This document shows, one piece after another, positions 61,421 through 64,000 of a stretch of DNA of 64,000 nucleotides; position 1 is the stretch's first letter; each line of letters opens with the position of its first letter. The notes under the pieces are model-generated. The model searched no databases. It was not told the origin of the DNA and saw only the letters and a program-made list of their open reading frames with translations. A program made the translations under genes and the position numbers. The stretch comes from an uncultured Pelagibacteraceae bacterium. Its GTDB lineage: Bacteria; Pseudomonadota; Alphaproteobacteria; Pelagibacterales; Pelagibacteraceae. The DNA is taken from the NCBI GenBank assembly GCA_902567765.1, contig CACFNI010000006.1:1-64000 (forward strand), written 5' to 3'.

Positions 61421-63049
61421 ATGAGCCATTACGAGAAAAATTTAGACAAAAATAATGCAAATTTTGTTCCGTTAACACCTCTATCTTTTTTACAAAGAGC
61501 CAAAGATATTTATCCTAATTATGAAGCAATAGTTTATGAGGATAGAAAATATACTTGGAGCGAGGTATATAAAAGATGTGTAAAATTTGCTAGCGCACTA
61601 AATAAAATTGGTATTTCCAAAGGTGATACAGTTTCCTTTTTAGCTTTCAATACTCCAGAAATATTTGAAGCTCATTACTCTGTATCAATGACAGGAGGGG
61701 TATTAAATACAATTAATATTAGGTTAGATGCTAAGACAATTGCATATATTTTAAATCATAGTGATGCTAAAGTTTTAGTTGTTGATAGACAATTGCACTT
61801 GGAGGTAAAAAAAGCATTAAGCACTCTAAAAAAAAAAATTATAATAATTGATATAAACGATAAATTTGCTGATCAATCGAAACTAGAAAAAATTGGAGAC
61901 TTAGAATATGAGGAATTTTTAAATACTGGTGATGAAAATTTTAATTGGAAAATGCCAGATGATGAGTGGCAAGCAATCTCATTAAGTTACACTTCAGGGA
62001 CAACAGGCAACCCTAAAGGAGTTGTTTATCATCACAGAGGAGCTTATTTAATGTCAACAGGTAGCGCAACTGCATGGAATATGCCAAATCGATTAAATTT
62101 TTTGACAGTTGTCCCAATGTTTCACTGTAATGGATGGTGCTATCCATGGACAGTACCAATGCTTAATGGAAGAACAATTTGTCTTAGAGCTATAGATATT
62201 AAAAAAATTTTTGAACTTATAGATAAATATAATGTATCTCATTTTGGTGGGGCTCCTATAGTATTGAATATGATAACAGGTGCACCAGAAAGTGAGCGTA
62301 AAAAACTTAAAAATAAAGTTTACGTATTAACAGCTGGCGCTCCACCCCCAAGTATTATATTTAAAAAAATGAAAAGTCTTGGATTTGAAGTAATGCATGT
62401 TTATGGGTTAACTGAAACTTATGGACATGTAACACAATGTGCTTGGAACGAGGAATGGAACAGTTTAGATGAAGAAAAGCAAAATGAAATAAAAGCTAGG
62501 CAAGGAGTTAGATATCCGAATACAGAAGGTGTTACAATTATGAATCCAGAGACAATGAAGGAAGTTCCAAGAGATGGAAAAACTATAGGTGAAATAATGA
62601 TTAGAGGAAATGTAGTTATGAAAGGGTATTTTAAGGATAAGGAAGCTACAGAAAAAGCTATGAAAAATGGTTGGTTTCATACCGGTGATTTAGCAGTTAT
62701 GCATCCTGATGGTTATGCAAAGATACAAGATAGATCTAAAGATATAATTATTTCAGGCGGTGAAAATATTTCATCAATTGAAATAGAAAATACCTTAGCA
62801 AAGCATCCATCAGTATCTATAGCAGCTGTGGTTGCAAAACCAGATGAAAAATGGGGTGAGGTACCCTGTGCTTTTATAGAAATGGTTAAGGACAAGCCAG
62901 TCACAGAAAGAGAATTAATAAATTTTTGTAAAGAGACCCTTGCAGGTTTTAAAGTTCCAAAAAAAGTTGAATTTTGTGAATTACCTAAAACATCAACAGG
63001 AAAAATCCAAAAATTTGAGTTAAGAAAAAAGGCCAAGGAGTTAAACTGA
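61421..63049 (+). CDS. dmdB: AMP-binding acyl-CoA ligase; by context candidate 3-methylmercaptopropionyl-CoA ligase
   Basis: LSYTSGTTGNPKGVVYHHRGAYLMSTG; VYGLTETYGHVTQC; DRSKDIIISGGENISSIEIEN; in the run leading to dmdA. Confidence 0.8.
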   Translation: MSHYEKNLDKNNANFVPLTPLSFLQRAKDIYPNYEAIVYEDRKYTWSEVYKRCVKFASALNKIGISKGDTVSFLAFNTPEIFEAHYSVSMTGGVLNTINIRLDAKTIAYILNHSDAKVLVVDRQLHLEVKKALSTLKKKIIIIDINDKFADQSKLEKIGDLEYEEFLNTGDENFNWKMPDDEWQAISLSYTSGTTGNPKGVVYHHRGAYLMSTGSATAWNMPNRLNFLTVVPMFHCNGWCYPWTVPMLNGRTICLRAIDIKKIFELIDKYNVSHFGGAPIVLNMITGAPESERKKLKNKVYVLTAGAPPPSIIFKKMKSLGFEVMHVYGLTETYGHVTQCAWNEEWNSLDEEKQNEIKARQGVRYPNTEGVTIMNPETMKEVPRDGKTIGEIMIRGNVVMKGYFKDKEATEKAMKNGWFHTGDLAVMHPDGYAKIQDRSKDIIISGGENISSIEIENTLAKHPSVSIAAVVAKPDEKWGEVPCAFIEMVKDKPVTERELINFCKETLAGFKVPKKVEFCELPKTSTGKIQKFELRKKAKELN

Positions 63050-63822
63050 ATTTAAACGTCGATAATAAAGACGTATTCATATCTACTAGTGGTATGGATA
63101 TTGATCCAAAAAAGCCATCAATACTTTTGATGCATGGAAGTGGACTTACGCACATAGTTTGGTCCCTACATGAACAGTTTTATTCAGCTAATGGATTTAA
63201 TGTTTTGTCAGTAGACTTACCTGGTCATGGGGACTCAGAGGGACCTTCGTTAAAATCAATAGAAGAAATATCTGACTGGATAAAATCCCTAATCGGTACT
63301 TTGGATATTGCCAAAATTATAGTTGTAGGACATTCTCAAGGAACCTTAGTAGGAATTGACTTTGCTTCTAGATATCCCAAACTGATTGATAAGTTGGTTT
63401 TAGTTGCTGGATCAAATAAAATGCCCGTAAATAAAGACCTAATAGATTTAGCGGAAGCTGGAGATGAAAAAGCAGTTTTGTTAATGATGAAATGGGGCTA
63501 TGAAGGGTCCAAAGCTTTCATTGGAGGTAACCCTGTAAAAAAAATAGTAAATTCTTCAAGAGCAATCCGCGAAATATTAGCAGTAGACTTAAATGCCTGC
63601 AATAACTATAAGGATGGCGAAAATGCAATTAAAAAAATTAATTGTTCAACTTTGTGCATTTTTGGAGATCTAGATAAAATGGTACCAGTTAAAGTAGGAA
63701 TTAAAATGTCAGAGCAGATAAAAAATTGTGAAACGAAAATAATCTCAGATTGTGGCCATATGATAATTTTTGAAAAAGCATTTGAAATGAGAAAATTAGT
63801 AAAAGATTTTTTAGCTAAATAG
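63046..63822 (+). CDS. Alpha/beta hydrolase in the DMSP cluster; probable CTG start at 63046 (ORF track starts at ATG 63094)
   Basis: ILLMHGSGLTHIVWSLHEQF; VDLPGHGDSEGPS; VVGHSQGTLVGIDFASRYP; FGDLDKMVP; AAGGAG at 63035-63040 precedes CTG 63046. Confidence 0.75.
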   Translation: MNLNVDNKDVFISTSGMDIDPKKPSILLMHGSGLTHIVWSLHEQFYSANGFNVLSVDLPGHGDSEGPSLKSIEEISDWIKSLIGTLDIAKIIVVGHSQGTLVGIDFASRYPKLIDKLVLVAGSNKMPVNKDLIDLAEAGDEKAVLLMMKWGYEGSKAFIGGNPVKKIVNSSRAIREILAVDLNACNNYKDGENAIKKINCSTLCIFGDLDKMVPVKVGIKMSEQIKNCETKIISDCGHMIIFEKAFEMRKLVKDFLAK

Positions 63823-63827
63823 TATAA

Positions 63828-64000
63828 ATGAAAAATTTTCCAATTGTAAAATCGAGACGATTAAGAAGTACGCCTTATACTGATAGAATAGAGGCTCATG
63901 GGGTGAGTAGTTATACTGTTTATAACCATATGTTACTACCATCATCATTTAAATCTTTAGAATTTGACTACCATCATTTAAAAGAATTTGTACAAGTGTG
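63828..64000 (+). CDS. dmdA: 5' end of dimethylsulfoniopropionate demethylase DmdA (GcvT family), truncated by window end
   Basis: [57 protein letters not shown] resembles the DmdA N-terminus. Confidence 0.75.
   Translation, partial: MKNFPIVKSRRLRSTPYTDRIEAHGVSSYTVYNHMLLPSSFKSLEFDYHHLKEFVQV

Overview
This 64 kb AT-rich window is densely packed with alphaproteobacterial housekeeping genes. Protein content and compaction point to a SAR11/Pelagibacterales (Candidatus Pelagibacter-like) chromosome. I saw no CRISPR array, IS element, prophage, plasmid gene or toxin/defence island. Gene blocks in order: ppsR(partial)-maf-aroE-coaE-dnaQ; secB/fxsA; Tim44-like-smr; hslUV; hisBHAFE; HIT/GNAT; lolA-ftsK; ubiH-like; Lon-N; tRNA-Gly(GCC)-phhB; purH-heparinase-like-rpe; a VC_2705-type Na+/solute symporter with its DUF4212 small subunit; acs; EVE; tsaD; hemCD; mscS; yggT; folD; psiE; argG; ialB; aldo-keto reductase; BAX inhibitor-like; DUF2794; yciB; hspQ; ccmCDEFGH; PagL-like; tandem lldD-like pair; aminotransferase; glcD; TRAP dctPQM; amidase; ftsY; dapF; ffh-rpsP-trmD-rplS; leuCDB; and a probable DMSP demethylation cluster (dmdC-like, dmdB-like, alpha/beta hydrolase, 5' end of dmdA). 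Best second-look items: (1) a structured leader upstream of ffh with two mutually exclusive helices; (2) an alpha/beta hydrolase inside the dmd cluster that appears to start at a CTG codon overlapping the upstream stop; (3) a gene split by an A9 tract, possibly rescued by slippage; (4) an 18-bp hairpin with three G-U wobbles between hspQ and ccmC; (5) a 58-aa membrane miniprotein missing from the ORF track; (6) a lysine-rich tail on acetyl-CoA synthetase.
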